From Tetraselmis striata (lineage: Eukaryota > Chlorophyta > Chlorodendrophyceae > Chlorodendrales > Chlorodendraceae), in assembly GCA_006384855.1 (NCBI GenBank), contig VCJN01003611.1, forward strand, positions 62,001 through 126,000: 64,000 nt of DNA, in the 5' to 3' direction. This document shows positions 24,563 through 36,745 of the stretch, in pieces; position 1 is the stretch's first letter; every line of letters starts with the position of its first letter. Position numbers and translations under genes: made by a program. The notes beneath the pieces are model-generated. The model worked only from the letters and a program-made list of their open reading frames with translations, did not search any database and was not told the origin of the DNA.

Positions 24563-25699
24563 TTAATAGGGGAGCCAGGTGTCGCTCCACTGAATCGACA
24601 CGCCCGCCCACTTCATGCGCTCCTCCAGCGGCGCGTTCTATTTCACAACACAACGCGTCAGCAACTATGGCGCAATGGATGAGACACGGGAGGGGTCATG
24701 AGAGGCACACATACATGACGCAACCATCGCAGACCCAGAGCACGCATCGCGGGTTCTGTACTTCAGCTTCATGATAAAGGCACGGTGCTGTCGCCTGTCA
24801 CAGTATATAAAAAAGACTTACTATGGCAATACTGCTATCGACGCTTCAGCTCCCGCGAAGAAGTTCAGCCACATTTTTACAGTATTCCCAAATCTATCCG
24901 TACATCGGGAGTCTTGGGATGAGGTCGTACATATCAGTACTTCGCATTGGCATTCATGTCGCGATCGATCGATTACTAGCCGCATTCATGCCAATTCACT
25001 ACTTGAACGGGTACACAGGTACCGCGCCACTTTGGGTGTATATAGCCGAATGCATGGCACACACGCATTACCTTCGGTAATTACTGATATACATCTAGCG
25101 TATTGAAAAAAAGTGCAGAACTCCCTCGTAACATTATACAAGGCAGACATATCATCCAGCTGGTGGTCGGTGGGGTAACTACATCAGCGCCGCCGGCGCA
25201 ACGCACCTGGACGTGGGGGCTGTCCGCGGGTGGCGCCGTCACGTTCATGGGGAGCCACACATACCTGAAGATGGTCACATGGTGCACCCGCAGTGAGCGT
25301 TAGACCCCCACACCGCCACTTCCCCAACCCCGTGACACCCCAGTGAAGTCTGTGGGTGAGATCAGCTGAGTCCGGGGATGGTGAGCCCTGTTGCCAAATT
25401 GCCCGCGGCTCAGCGGGCGCTCTCACCGCGAGTGCCCAAGGTGGTGTTCGTTCCAGCGATCTGCCATGAACACAAACCGCCCCGGGCGCCCGGGTACCGG
25501 GAGCACAAAGCTGCCTGCGTGGAGCGGGACGTCAGCTGTCCTCAGTGGTCTGCCCGCTCATTTACGATATGTACACCATGTATACCTACATACCTACATA
25601 CCTACATATACCTGCAATTCATCCCTGCAGGTAATTATAAACCCTGAATCAGATGACTGGCATGACTGTGTTATAGAGCCGTCTGTATCTTACATACAT

Positions 25700-25748
<49 letters not shown>

Positions 25749-28700
25749 ACATAACTAGTACTACGAGTTTTCACATATTCTTTGTTATAAATAAGCGCAA
25801 TAATCGCATGCACGTGCAAATACTAGGTAAGGCCAAATGTTTGGCGAGGAGGTTTCCCACACCCTGGGACTGGAACGTTGTGTCGCGCTCCGTGGCGTTG
25901 CTGCTGCGGGAGGGGTTCCCCAGGCTGTGCCAGGGCCCCGCCATGCTGCCCGCCACGTGCACCTCCGCGGCATTGGGCCACCAGCCGGAGCAGCCGGAGG
26001 TGAGGATGAAGTAGAGACCCTGCAGGGGCCCCCGTTGACGCAATGTGCAAGGAGCTCAGCCAAGACAGCCGGCAGTCAGGTAGGGAGGGGAGCGGGGGGG
26101 GGGGGGGGGGGGGGGGAGAATTGTAGCAACGCCATAATAGTGCTAGCTGATATATCCATACAATAATGGCATCTAGAATAACCAAACACAATATGTAACT
26201 TTAAATGAGAAGTTTATATGTGCATATTGATGTATACACGTGACTATACATTTACTATTTCGTTACTTATAAAGATACTGTCTCCATCATACGTAATCAT
26301 ATCGGTACATTGTTAGAGTCTTACCGACAATGTTATCTATACACATGGAACAGCACATATCCGCCCATATACACCTACGCTAGCTAGCAGGGAGGCCGTT
26401 ATATCTGTGTGTCCAAAAAGTGGCGATAGATACCGGTGCTCGCACAGGCTTGGCGCGATTACGATGCAGATGAGGGCCTCAAAAGATCGTCATGGTATCG
26501 GTATCATTGGAATCATACAAAAAACCGCAGTTCCGGAATTGAAAACGGCACTTGTCCGGATTCATTCTCCGGATGCAGCTGGGTGAATCTACGCCAATTA
26601 TGGCACTCACGTTGCGATCATGAGTGATAAACCTCAGGCATAGGGGCTTACCCATATGGCGCTTGCTGCTGGAACTATAAGCCCGAGACAAATGACCCAG
26701 TGTTATGTATATTCAAATAATTAACTAATGTCCGCCCATTCCATGGCTGGGGGGCATGATGGCCGGGGTGCCAGATAGAGCAGCGCATGCAGCGCCGGCG
26801 CACCTCATGCTTGAACACAGCAGGCGCCTCGCGCTGCAGGTTGATGAACACGCGCTGGAAGCCGGGCATGACACCCGTGTAGGTGCTGTTGAGCTCCGAG
26901 ATGTGCGTCACCTGTGTGGGCGGTGGCGGCGCGCACAGGCGGGTCCGTTCAGCCGCCACAGCAACGGCAGCGGCATCAGAAGGCGCTGGTGAATCCGGAT
27001 CATTTTGGCAGGGCGCTCGAACCTACATGCAGTGCAGGTTCTAGCAACCTATAAGAATATCCGGTATAGTCCGTCATAATTCCGTCTAAACTTGATCTCG
27101 CGCAGGCAGGGCAGATTCTTATCCGCAGCAGTGTCCATTACATGACCTCATCGTCGGCACCGGTACGGTAGTATGCATGCATGTGGAGATCCCTGCTTTA
27201 TGACAGCCGCGGGTAGCGCCTGCCTGTCCTAGTACACGCCTTTGCCTCAAAAATCACCAAACTAAAGGCAATACACTATGATCGGGAGACGTATGAAGCC
27301 TATCAATGCTCCGGGATAGCAGCCCAGCAGAATTGCAAGCAGGGCGAGTCCCCAAAGCTGCACGATGAAGGGGCACGACTAGAGTGGCACGGCGCGGTTT
27401 CTCTTGCGCGGACCGGGAAGGACCGGGAAGGGTACCGGTACGATGTGGCCGAGTGGCTCTAGGGTGAGCAGCCGAGAGGGGGGTGAATGCCCGCCCATTT
27501 GCAACTCGTGGCCATGGCTCAGGCGAGCAACCCTACATAGGGGAATGTGCGAAGAGGGGGGCGGCGGCGGACCATGTTGTTCTCGGAGGAGTAGACGAGG
27601 TACGCGGCGCCGTCGTCGTCCTTGAACAGCGTGAAGTCGCGCGACTCGGTGTCGTGGGGGCGGAAGCTGCCGCGGTACTCGTAGGGCCCGTCCGGTGCGG
27701 CGGCCACCGCGACCCCTATGCGCGCCACGTCGTACAGCGCGCTGCCAAGCCCACCAGCAGCAGCGTGTCAGGATGACACGGCAAGACGGGAGAGCGGGGC
27801 AATGCCGTGTGATTCCTATTACTAGGTGCGCGGGTCGGAAAAACAATATAAGCAGGGAAGTGATTTAATTGCTTTCTTCAATAAGGGGCCTATGGTAAAT
27901 GTGTGGTAGATGTTTTGTAAGGAAGTCTTTTCTCCCGGCATTCGGACATTACGTGATGTATTCGGGTTTTATTCTGTTTCCAGATGAATAATTTTTGCTC
28001 CCTTTGCGGGCAGCATTGCGTGGGGGGGGGGGGGGGGGGGGTCAAAAACAAATCATACACAGGGAACCAAACGCAGGTACTACCGGCGAGCTTGTTGTAC
28101 CAGTAGGAGCCGTTGGTCCGCATTGGCTATGGGTGCCGATGCGAAACCGGGTGGGAGCCTGCCCTGCCTGGAAGAGGTCAAATGTAGACACTGCAGCGGC
28201 ACTATAGCGGATGTTTTTACAGGTTGCACGCAAGCCCGTGGTAATCATAATAGTAATAATAATGCATTCCTTATCTGCTCGGTTGAGCGGTCATCTTGTA
28301 TGCAAGAGATCCCAGGTTCGAATCCTGGTCGGTGTATTTTGGCAATATCGGCCTGAGCTCAACCGGTTGATGCATTAGCCCTTCGGGGTTCGAATGAGGC
28401 AATGGTCTATGGGCTATGCCAGACATACGGCTGCAGTTGGCGCAAGAGGTAAAGGGCTGGGGCGGCTTCGGCCGATGTCCCGGGGCGAAATTCACTTCAC
28501 TTTTAGTAATAGTAATGATAATGGCTCATAGCGGATGTTCTTATAGGTTCCCATCGAGCCCGATTTAAGGGTTATAATGGGAGTTCTTATAGGTGATTTG
28601 GCTCCTGTAGTGGCAAAGGGCGACGGGGGGGGGGGGGGGGGGGGGGGAGATAGTGCAGTGCCAGCTTGCCTGTCCACGTGCATCCACATGACAAACTGGC

Positions 28701-30658
28701 GCGTGCCCTCGTGGTAGATCACCTTGGGCCGCTCCAGCACCTTGCTGGGGTGCAGGTCGCTGGCGACGTCGGGGGAGAAGGGCAGCACCACACCGCGGTT
28801 CTCCCAGCGCAGCAGGTCGCGCGACGCGTAGCAGCTCACGCCGATGACGTCCACCCGGGCCGGGTACCTTCAGCGGCCCGCAGCACCAGCAGCGCCGCAA
28901 GCTTCACCACCACCACCACCACATCTAAGCGATTGCCCCCCGCCCCCCCCCTACCCCTCTGCCGCATAGCATCCTTCTCCCCTCTGTGCCCCTTCACACC
29001 ATGCCCTTCCCTCACCCTGAGCCGCCCGATTCACAAGGCGCCAGAGCGGGGCGGCGCACCGCTCATCGGGCTGGTAGGTAGGGCCCGCTTTGTTCTCGCC
29101 AAACCTGCAGAGCGCGCCGCCAATGTCGCAGGTCAGCGCGCCGCACGCCAGGCCACCCCATCCCCCCAAGGCGGGCCAACGCAAGGCATTCGCGAGTCCA
29201 TGCAGGCCGGGCAGCTGATTGGCGCGGAGGCGGGCTCACCAGTAGTACACCCCCTCATGGAGCAGAATGCCGCCGCCGTGCGCCTGCAGGGCCACCCAGG
29301 CAGCTCATCATGCCGCCAGCAGCCATGGACATCGGCACCCCCCTCCCACCTTCCTATTCCCCTTCTCCAGTGGATGGGTGCCTGGGGCTGGGTACATAGC
29401 GCTGGAGGGGCTTAGCCCACGAGGAATCACTGTGCCAGTTGCTGGGAGGGGGGGATAAGGGACCGGCCTCCAGAGGACCGCACGCTACGTGGAATGCCAT
29501 CTTCGGGGGGCAGCAGACCCTATGCGGGTTCGTGTCGGTGGCGCTGGCATATTCAGGACAGCTGGCATATTTAGCATCAAAGACTAAGTAGGAACAAAGT
29601 AGGAAGAACATTCATTTTCTGATTTTCCATTCTCATCCCCGCTGCCCTCCCCTCGCGGTCACGTGTCTCCCAATACCGCCATTGCAGCGGAATGCCATGA
29701 TGACATCCCCATCGTGTGGCTGTCGGTAGTTCTACGTGCCCGATCGCAACTTATAACTGTTAACCCGGTGACCTGCCGCCATGATCAGCGCAGCCGAGCT
29801 GCGAACTAATGCTCCACCCGAGTGCCTTGTACGACCGGCCCTGTGTGCTCCGCACGCCGCTGCAGTTCGCCCTGTTCCTATCCTCGGTTCTTACGTTGAA
29901 TGGTGTGTCGGCTTGATGGAGAACGTATCCCCTAATTAATGGGCAAAGAGAGGCTGCCGCCAGCCCAGGGTGCAGATGTCATGCCCTGCGAGAAGCACGG
30001 AGTGCCTATGCGAGCGCGACCCTGCGGCCCTCACACATACCCCATATCCACCCTTCCCCCCTTCTGAGCGCGGCGGCACTCGACTCGCCTGAATGAGCTC
30101 CCCCTGCGTGTCATTCCACCTCACGCCGCTGCGGATGCCTGCATACACACGTACAGCCGGGGCTCAGCGTGCTGGTGCGAGGAGGGCAAAACGATGCAAG
30201 GGGCGCGCATAGCTGCTGTGATCGGGGATCCCATGCCGCTTGTTCTTACTTATTCTTCCCGGGACACGACTGATAACAGTTCAACCTTCGGAGCACATGT
30301 TCGGCGACCTGTATAATAGGTAGCAATTCACCCACGGACCGCCTTGTGTAGGCGCGTGCTGTTTTATATACTTGTTCGTTCCCGGCAATGCCACACCTGC
30401 CGCCTCGTACTCGCTGCCGGCGCCGTCCGCCATCGCCACGCCGAACTCATGCGTCACGCCGGCTGCCGACGCCTGATCGACCCCCTCCGTCGCGCCCGCC
30501 GCTGCCGTAGCCGCCGCCGCCGCCGCCGCCTCGTCCAGGAGCTGTCCCGCTACGCTGGGCCACAGCAGCGCGAACTGGAGCGCCGGTAGAAATAGGAGCG
30601 CGCCGCGCTGGGGGGCTGTTCGGGGCGAGTGGCGCCTCGCCAGGGAGCCGGAAGCCAT
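24563..30658 (-). CDS. GH43 (subfamily 24-like) exo-beta-1,3-galactanase
   Basis: Enzymes of this group release galactose from the beta-1,3-galactan backbone of arabinogalactan. Eleven exons join in phase on the minus strand: 30658-30397, 30138-30089, 29283-29240, 29104-29060, 28867-28670, 27741-27573, 26911-26804, 26019-25863, 25514-25427, 25264-25207 and 24637-24563, giving 417 residues. Residues 1-38 are a signal peptide followed by an Ala-rich linker, so the protein is probably secreted or wall-bound. Family blocks in order are WNDTQGELIQAHGGGILLHE, GENKAGPTY, RVDVIGVSCYASRDLLRW, HPSKVLERPKVIYHE, FVMWMHVD, SRDFTLFKDDDGAAYLVYSS, REAPAVFKHE (Glu284, likely acid), LTSGCSGWWPNA, TFQSQ, FMADRWN and YVWLPM. 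Introns 2 and 5 have GC donors. The introns hold R1 and SINE insertions. Exact substrate is inferred from the family. Confidence 0.93.
25700..25746. repeat. (CA)n microsatellite
   Basis: About 46 bp of CA dinucleotides lie in intron 8 of the GH43 gene. Confidence 0.9.
27035..27150 (+). repeat. R1 copy in a GH43 intron
   Basis: Carries AGCAACCTATAAGAATATCC, GGTATAGTCCG, AACTTGATCT and GCAGGCAGGGCAGATTCTTA in R1 order, with point divergence. Confidence 0.65.
28140..28260 (-). repeat. R1 copy next to the SINE-like element
   Basis: Contains GAGCCTGCCCTGCCTGGAAG, GTCAAATGTAGAC, CTATAGCGGATGTTTTTACA and GGTTGCACGCAAGCCCG, then an ATAATAGTAATAATAATG tail. The tail is shared with the short copy at 28510-28600. 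Confidence 0.7.
28262..28505 (+). mobile_element. tRNA-like SINE candidate
   Basis: The head contains an A-box-like GCTCGGTTGAGCGG and a perfect T arm, CCAGG-TTCGAAT-CCTGG (about 28310-28326), the internal promoter parts of a tRNA. The anticodon stem does not fold with a 7-nt loop, so it is not a functional tRNA gene. A second B-box-like GGGGTTCGAATG follows at about 28386, then a body ending GGGGCGGCTTCGGCCGATGT, CCCGGGGCGAAATTC and a TAGTAATAGTAATGATAATG tail. The body end recurs inverted at about 31112-31160. It lies in an intron of the GH43 gene. SINE identity is inferred from the tRNA-like head, tail and second copy. Confidence 0.55.
28510..28600 (-). repeat. R1 terminal fragment(s)
   Basis: Two GTTCTTATAGGT ends (about 28537 and 28583) follow CATAGCGGAT and surround GCCCGATTTAAGG, so only the terminal part of R1 is present. 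Confidence 0.5.
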
Positions 30659-31111
30659 GGATTGGCGTCGGCTGCTCGCTGCGGCGGGGCGCAGGAGTCG
30701 AGGTCCGAGGAAGGCTTGCGGGCGCTAACGGATCGATGCGCTTGCTGCTCGAATGCGCTGCTGCGGAGCGCTGCTGCAAAGGCGAGGAAAGCTGATACAG
30801 AACGAACGCAGCACCAAACTACCTTCAATCCTTAGCAGCTGCCTGGCCGCCGCGCGCCGCCCCGCGGCGCGAACCGCCGAGCCGCACTACGACGGTTGTA
30901 CGGGTTTGAAAACTCACGGTACTGTATACGATACTATAGCTATATATACTATATACGAAATTATATAACAATAATATATTTGCTGTAATTTACCTATTTT
31001 GTGGTGAGGTATATTTTTGGCCTGTGCATGTTATATATATTTCGAAATATATTTATCCGATAGCTATCGAACTACGAACTATCGAACTATCATATGCACA
31101 TGTAAAACTAA

Positions 31112-31160
31112 AGTTCGCCCCGGGACATCGGCCGAAGCCGCCCCAGCACTTGACCTATCA
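31112..31160 (-). repeat. Second copy of the SINE body end
   Basis: GTTCGCCCCGGGACATCGGC and CGAAGCCGCCCCAGC are the reverse complement of the 3' body of the element at 28262-28505. Confidence 0.6.
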
Positions 31161-33379
31161 TATGCACATGTATACAATATTCATAGGTATGATCGTAGAT
31201 ATGCATGTATGTACATATATTTGTATATTTATGCATATATAAATGTATATATCCGTATATATATATATATGTTTATGTATGCATGTACGTATACATATAT
31301 ACTTATAATATACATGCAGATCCATCATCGATGAATACTACTATGTGTGATAATGTATAAATACATATAAATGATATACATCGACAGATATAGAAATAGT
31401 TACATATATACCTGCCTGCTACTATTGCGATTGCTGGGAAATAGTCGCTATATCATTACTAACTATGTTGTACTTATCATATATATCAGCAGCAGCATTA
31501 TTCAAAAGGCAATGAGTCTGATTTTGCTCTTAAGGGTGCGAAGGCTGATTTACACGGGCAAGCGCTATTGTATGCTGAGTGATGACGACTAGAGAGGTTC
31601 AACGAAAGCTAATGGGGGGCGGCCATTCCGAATTTGGGAGTATTTAGCGCGGAAACAGAGACCGGCGGGCGTTGCCGAAGGGATCGAGCTAGAAAGATTA
31701 TAAGGCGAGTAGTGGTGGCTGCCGTAAAATGAATAGCTTCCCACATGGAAAAGCGGAGCATCAATATGTAGAGGAACTCAAGAACCCATAGCGGCATAGC
31801 GATACCGATAATATCAAAGCGGGTGAAATCACCAAACCGTACGGAAGCGCTATTGCGGCTACCATGATGTGAAGAAAATCCCATAGACGTGTTTAGAGCA
31901 TTTCAAAAAACAACAAGCTTAGCTTTGCCAGTTGCACGCGGTCCGCGAGCGGCGGGGTGGGCGCAATGTACACCGGCAGGCGTGCCAAGCGAGGCCGGTG
32001 ACGGTACGCGAAAGCATGGCCAGCCGGGGCGAGGGGTCTCGCAGGTCATGTAGATCTCGTTGATGGTTGATCGGGCCGAAGGATAGTGGAGGCAATCTCG
32101 ATGCGGCGTACATCGCAGGAGCGCCGCGCAAGACTCGTAGTATTGGGACTCGCAGCTTTTGGTATTATTTATGTGGCATTGACATGGCATGTTGTAGTCC
32201 GAGAAACGCCCGCGCCGCATCACATCCGCGCGAAGAAAAAGTTGCCGGGGCCTTGGAGGCACATCGCAACGGAAAGAATGTATTACTCCCCGATATACAC
32301 AGCCGAATGAACAGGTCGTTAGTGATGCTGGGCTTGGGAGGCCGGCCGGGAAGAATGATGAGCATAAGGGTGGCAGAAGGGTCATTCTGGGGCGATGTTG
32401 AACATGCATCCTGGCTGTCACATGACGCCGCGCACGGTACGAAATAAGTGCGCAGCGGTACGGGGTACAACCAACTTGAAGCCCTGTCGTGCTTAAAGAT
32501 GGACGGCGTCGGAGAGCTCCCGCGGGCTGACGTAAGATCCACGATGACGGCTACCCAGCACCTCCGGCTATATCCAGAATTCGGTTAGGAGCGGGTCTTT
32601 AATACACGATTATGGCCGTCGACACGTTGATAAGATTCGCGCGGCAACTGCTGACACCATGCGGACTCGCATCAACAACCATCTATCGCCAATCGAGCGC
32701 CTAGCCACAGCATGAAGCAAGCGACACGCATGCAAGGGACAGACGAACGTGTAGGCCAACAGCGAGTCGGTGCTACCGAATCAAATGGGCGGGAGCTGCG
32801 GTTGGTTCTTTTGCGGTAGGCCGGCGACGTCGACCAGTAGTCCCAACACTTGTCGGACGGGATGTGACGAGGCGGTAGCTGCTGATGCACAAGCAACGGC
32901 AGCCGCGTTGCACACAAAGCTGGTGTCAAGAAAATGTGTTGACCGCGTGGCGCGTCAAGTGGTGGCTGGGTGAGCTGCCCCCGACGGGCACCTCTCTCGT
33001 AATCGGTGGTGCTATTTAGGTGGGTGTCGAGTGGACGACAGTGGTGCAGTAGATGTTGCGGGCCGTGCGACGTGAGGACGGCGCACGGGGCGTGTCGACT
33101 GTGGCCACAACAACGCAAGTTGCTACGTACCGGCGCGGGGAACGGTTCGGGAAACACAAAGAGCTCTTTGTAGACACATGTTCATAACCGGCATCATTCC
33201 CAACATTGGACAAAGTATGATGGCAACGCAAAAGCGCCGCCACGCACATCGACCGATTGTTGCTCCAACAGTGTCACAGTGCCCCCAATGTAGCACACAC
33301 CACGGAGCGCATGTGGAGGGAGGAGCAGCAAGCGGGACTTAGACATCCACGCGTGGCACCCCGTAGACTTGAGTTGTCA

Positions 33380-33540
33380 ACGAAGTATAGAGCGCGGAAT
33401 TTGACGTCGGTGTGTGTGTGTGTGTGTGAGTGTGTGAGTGTGAGTGCTGAGGCGGAGGGTGAGCGGATGAGTTGCTGGAAAGAAAGAAGTAATTACAAGC
33501 GCTGAGGCACTCCACTACGTCGACAAGCGTGCCCCGAGCT
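33380..33540 (+). repeat. Dispersed repeat R2, copy 1
   Basis: Shares GAGCGCGGAATTTGACGT, GAGGCGGAGGG, ATGAGTTG, ATTACAAGCGCTGAGGCACT and GACAAGCGTGCCCCGAGCTC with the copy near 41380. A (TG)n expansion is inserted in this copy. Confidence 0.75.
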
Positions 33541-34445
33541 CTTCTTCTTCCCGAGCTACTTCTGAGTGATCTGAAACAGCAAGCTGAATAAATACATTTG
33601 CATGCCGGCATCCGTAACAGGGTCACTAGGGCCCATCACGGTCTGTGTGTTGAGGGCAAGCGCTTTATTCATTCGTCCAAGATATCAATAAAAAGATGCA
33701 TTAAAGTTTCGGAAAGGCTGGCCATTGACCAGTGTCGGCGTACGTTGGAGCCTAACACTCCTAGTCACATCCGCTAGGGTCTGCCCGAGTTCTCTAGCTT
33801 GTGCGTCAGCCTAGCTAACCTCAACGGGCTGATGCTCTCTCGACGACGATATGTGGCGGCCTTGCAGCGAGGCCAAGGCGGTTGTCCGACTTGACGGTCG
33901 TCCCCAAACGCCGTCCTCTCGGCCGCCGTGCGCACTAGGCTCCCGGACCACCTCATAATTAGCATGTAATACCCTGTATTTACATATTACCAATATAATG
34001 ACACTTGTCTGTGGTCATTCCGTGACATACTCGTAATAAGCTCCATCAAGCGCATATCACACGTCATCGCGACGCTACAGGTATATCCGCGGTGGTCTTG
34101 TTTTGCATCTGGCTCAATAAGTCCAACAATCTCGCTGCTCTGGCCTAGTCCGCGATAGCGCGCGGCGCGCTCGCGGCAATGCCAGTGAGCGGGCGCGCGA
34201 CAGTGGGCGGCGAGGCACGCGGCAGTGGGCGGGCGGAATAAATTATTTACACCCGGTTTCGGCCGGGACCGCCATGGCGGCGGGCCTGCTGCTCGCGGGT
34301 GGCGGCAGCGGCAACTGCCATCGCGGTCTGGCGGCCGGCCCGCGGCCCACCGCCCGCCGTGGCCCCATCACCGCCCCGGCCCCGGGCGGGCACTCTAGCC
34401 GCCTTCTTGGCGGGCTTCTTGGCCTTCTTGGCTGGGGGCTCCGGG

Positions 34446-34937
34446 CTATTGCCCTCGTTGACGTTGTCGCCGGCCGGGGAGGGCTTGCGTGGCAGCGAGG
34501 TTCTTGACCGCGTTGGTGTTGGACTTGATGATGCCGCATGCCTTCTCATGTTGCTGCTTCAGAATGCCCACAAAACCGTGGAGCTCTGGCGACGCAGTAG
34601 TGCCCGCCAGCGTCAGCGCCACGACTTTGTTGCGTTGAACACTCGATACGATCGGTTTACCGCCAAACGACGGAGGGACTGGGCGGGGGTCTTAACACAG
34701 GAACTGCGAAAGTCATTATGCGTGTTGATTGCTTGTCGTGGCGGTGGCTGTGTAATCCAACAAATGAGAAAACAAACGAGACTCACCTGCGGTTTCCGAG
34801 TGCGGCTTCACCTCGCAGACCTCTCCCTCGCCATTGAACATCACGTTAGAAAGGAGGCGCTTGCCGGCTTGGTAGTACCTCCCGAGCTCGCTCTTCTGCC
34901 ATCCCTCTGCAAGGTCGAGAGCACCGCCTTGTCCTGA
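34446..34937 (-). CDS. Two-exon fragment of an unidentified minus-strand gene
   Basis: An exon ending at 34787 (WQKSELGRYYQAGKRLLSNV, FNGEGEVCEVKPHSETA, donor GTGAGT) joins in phase to an exon from 34585 to 34446 (ELHGFVGILKQQHEKACGII, KSNTNAVKNLAATQ, stop TAG). Frame and splice consensus agree, which makes chance unlikely. The 5' end is not placed; a protein-like piece RTERKQYDEAGKKHMLDASF lies upstream near 35270. A second frame overlapping the last exon is Lys/Ala/Pro-rich (PPAKKAKKPAKKAAR) like a nuclear tail, so an alternative 3' end or a frameshift is possible. Family unknown. Confidence 0.5.
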
Positions 34938-35137
34938 GTTGCAGGAGCAGCAGCAAAAACGCAGCACGGGGCGGTCAACGCATGTGAAAGGCAAATCCTC
35001 TACGCATTCATGTCAGCCACCCGCCGATTCTCTATGTACCTCTCAGGGTGGACTCTAGCCCCCGGCTCGTGGGAGTATGGCATGGACCGTCGACGGAGGC
35101 GTTCTCAACACCAATGCCCATGTCATATCCCGCGGGG

Positions 35138-35168
<31 letters not shown>

Positions 35169-36430
35169 TCGTGTGCTGGGTTCAAGATGTGGGCACTCGT
35201 CGCGTCGGGTACGCACGAGGTAAATTACGGCGTGACGAAACCCTCATCGGACACTAAAAAAGATGCATCAAGCATGTGCTTCTTCCCGGCTTCGTCGTAC
35301 TGCTTCCGCTCAGTGCGGTTGTTCGGCATGTATGTTCGCGAGAGCATAGCCGAAAACGTCCTCGCCCTAGGGTTGCTCTGCTAGGTGAACGCGGATATGG
35401 GTGTTGCTCGCATGGCCGCGGAACAGTGCATGCCTCACGTCCTCAACGATGCGGCCCGTGGTGCACAGAGCACCGCGAGTGGTATGGTCATGCCTCCAGG
35501 CCTCGCATCTTTGACGGGGGTGCCTAAAATTGGCTTGGCGTGCGTGGCTGTGATGGAGGGTGCTTGGGGACGATCGACTACGGTACTGTATGGCGGGTGT
35601 GCGAGTGTGCGTCAGGTAATAGGCGCTGCTTCAAAAAAACGAAGTCCGGCGCCGCGCTTGGACGACTCACGCTCCGCTATTATATAGCGCACTCTAGCTT
35701 CCTACGTATCCATAGCGTAATATCCCGTATGGCGACTGTATTTAGCGTGTAAATGTGCCCACATTTGCCACAGATGTGCTGTGGGGTCATAATTCGTCCG
35801 TAGCTACACCTTTACGGGGAATGGGTCGCGTAATCTGGCGTAATGAGCTTTTAATTCGACGGCACGCGTCTGCACAAAGCCCAAACAATGAGACAAGCGA
35901 CTGACTTCGTCGGGGCTGCCAACGGCTTGGAGTGCCGCAAGGGGCCAGTTGGCACAAGGTGCAGCAAAAAAGTCGGCTTCGCCCAGCTACCGAACCCAAA
36001 CCCAGCGCTACGTACTCAACTAGCACCCACCCACCGCCGACATCGACCGCTACCCACCATATCCACGGTTCCTCGCCTCGCCCATTATGGCCAACCAGCT
36101 CCCGCAACGTACGACGGCGTCCCTACGATGTTCACCCGTTACCTCGACCGGCAATTGGTGGAGAGTGGGTGCATCCATCTCGAGCCGGGGTGAGTTCCAA
36201 CCTGCAGGAGCGACACCAACATGTATACATCTCTCGACAAGGAACATACATGGCCGGGCATCCTGACCGTTGGGGCAGAGGGTCTCCGGGGCTGGAAGTT
36301 CATCTTAGACGCGCCGGAGGATACCCGGGTTTATGATGGAGACATGTTTAGCGAAGTCGACGGGACATGGCTCGCCGCGGTGTAGGCTCAGCTGTACCGC
36401 GCCCTGAAAGTGTGCATCAAGAAGGACCGA

Positions 36431-36745
36431 CTAGGGAACCCAAAGCTGCGGGGAGCCTTCGATCAAGTTTTTCATGGCAATGGCGCTCGCGGCTACGGCC
36501 ATGCTGTCCGGCTGCTTGTACATGAACCATCCCCATGACACGGCGACTGCTGTGCGCAGGCTGAGAGAGGCTGCCAAGAATTGAGAATAAGCCGGCCTGG
36601 CGGGTGGCATCGTCCCCGATTTCCCACACCAAGCAGTGCAGCTGCAGCACTCATCAGGGCAACCTTCTTGCCGTATCCCAACATGCCGTGGGGCGTGGAC
36701 GAGGCCACCGGGCCAGCGGCCTCCGGAATGACTCCCATCATGCAA
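36431..36745 (-). pseudogene. Coding-like fragment with a frame change
   Basis: The minus strand reads MMGVIPEAAGPVASSTPHGM, LGYGKKVALMSAAAALLGVG in one frame, then AYSQFLAASLSLRTAVAVSW and GWFMYKQPDSMAVAASAIAM in another, ending at a stop near 36431. No splice sites reconcile the frames. No family is recognised. Confidence 0.3.

Larger units (their letters stand above)
30659..34445. other. AT-rich and repeat-rich interval without a convincing gene
   Basis: From 30900 to 31520 the sequence is strongly AT-rich with TATA/CATA runs and no coding signal. The minus-strand frame 31884-31609 (91 aa) and the plus-strand frame 32086-32310 (one hydrophobic segment, LVVLGLAAFGIIYVALTW) are open but have no recognisable family. 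The remainder is low-complexity or decayed. Confidence 0.45.

Noticed and set aside
28071-28123. A minus-strand stretch reading TNGSYWYNKLA as an extra GH43 exon
   Set aside because: Its entry and exit phases do not fit the neighbouring exons, while exons ending at 28670 and starting at 27741 join directly in phase and give the expected WMHVDSALYDVARIGVAV.
28262-28330. A functional tRNA gene
   Set aside because: The T arm is perfect, but the anticodon arm cannot form a 5-bp stem with a 7-nt loop and the acceptor ends do not pair.
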